Origin: CAZIVE01 sp964542435
Lineage (GTDB): Bacteria > Bacteroidota > Bacteroidia > Bacteroidales > Tannerellaceae
NCBI GenBank assembly: GCA_964542435.1
Contig: CAZIVE010000013.1
Coordinates: 1-42,748 of the forward strand
Direction of reading: 5' to 3'
Length of the DNA stretch: 42,748 bases
The position numbers and the translations under genes were made by a program. Within the stretch, counting starts at the first letter, position 1. Every line of letters starts with the position of its first letter. The notes below the pieces were generated by a model. The model saw nothing but the letters and a program-made list of their open reading frames with translations. It made no database searches and was not told the origin of the DNA. Below are positions 42,657 to 42,748 of this stretch, piece after piece.

Positions 42657-42748
42657 ACACCTATTTTCTGCGTGTGTACGTTTTTCCTTGCTTATACGGT
42701 TTTCCGTTTAAAAGCAGATGGTGCAAAAAATAAATCAAAGGCATATTC

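Overview
The window looks like a chromosomal contig from a Bacteroidales bacterium, probably close to Prevotella or Bacteroides. The reasons are the Bacteroidetes-type promoters (-33 TTTG, about 20 bp, then -7 TAnnTTTG) in front of many genes, a TonB-dependent-type outer-membrane protein, an L-arabinose operon headed by a Nudix-fold (NrtR-type) AraR rather than AraC, and a large surface protein ending in what looks like a type IX secretion C-terminal domain. One run of 100 N (18138-18237) is an assembly gap inside the 3' end of rpiB.

Layout. 81-4426 (minus): a plug/barrel outer-membrane protein followed by a LytS-type histidine kinase and a LytTR response regulator. 4682-18137: a sugar block with a secreted GH51 arabinofuranosidase (minus); galM, an MFS sugar transporter and galK (plus); then araR-araD-araA-araB and tkt-rpiB. 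Arabinose and galactose released from plant arabinan or arabinogalactan would be carried through the L-ribulose pathway into the pentose phosphate pathway, and through the Leloir pathway. 18408-21819 (minus): an HlyD adaptor and two ABC-2 permeases, with no ATPase or TolC gene alongside. 22138-25684: Tat-signal GH38 alpha-mannosidase and a ROK kinase. 25743-27758: an aminotransferase and YqgE. 27727-30112 (minus): recR, a family 2 glycosyltransferase and a GNAT acetyltransferase. 30716-31837 (minus): a receiver-histidine kinase protein. 32240-34120: L-asparaginase and a WalJ/YycJ-like metallo-hydrolase. 34235-34610: three identical tRNA-Lys(CTT) and one tRNA-Ser(TGA). 34985-36730: a sodium:solute symporter. 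37180-42348: a five-module surface protein whose signal peptide carries an in-frame TAG.

The observations most worth a second look are: (1) three copies of a 16-bp palindrome (TTYAACCATGGTTGAA), two upstream of araR and one at the right edge of the window, which are candidate AraR operators; (2) a lone amber codon in the signal peptide of an otherwise open gene of about 1,720 codons; (3) two intergenic tandem arrays, 12 kb apart, that share an exact 41-bp period and related unit sequence, one of them abutting the assembly gap; (4) a tkt promoter laid over the araB terminator hairpin; (5) a duplicated promoter segment in front of recR. I saw no CRISPR array, prophage, insertion sequence or recognisable defence system. 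The window is mostly core and carbohydrate metabolism, so the novelty is in regulatory and repeat structure and in the surface protein.
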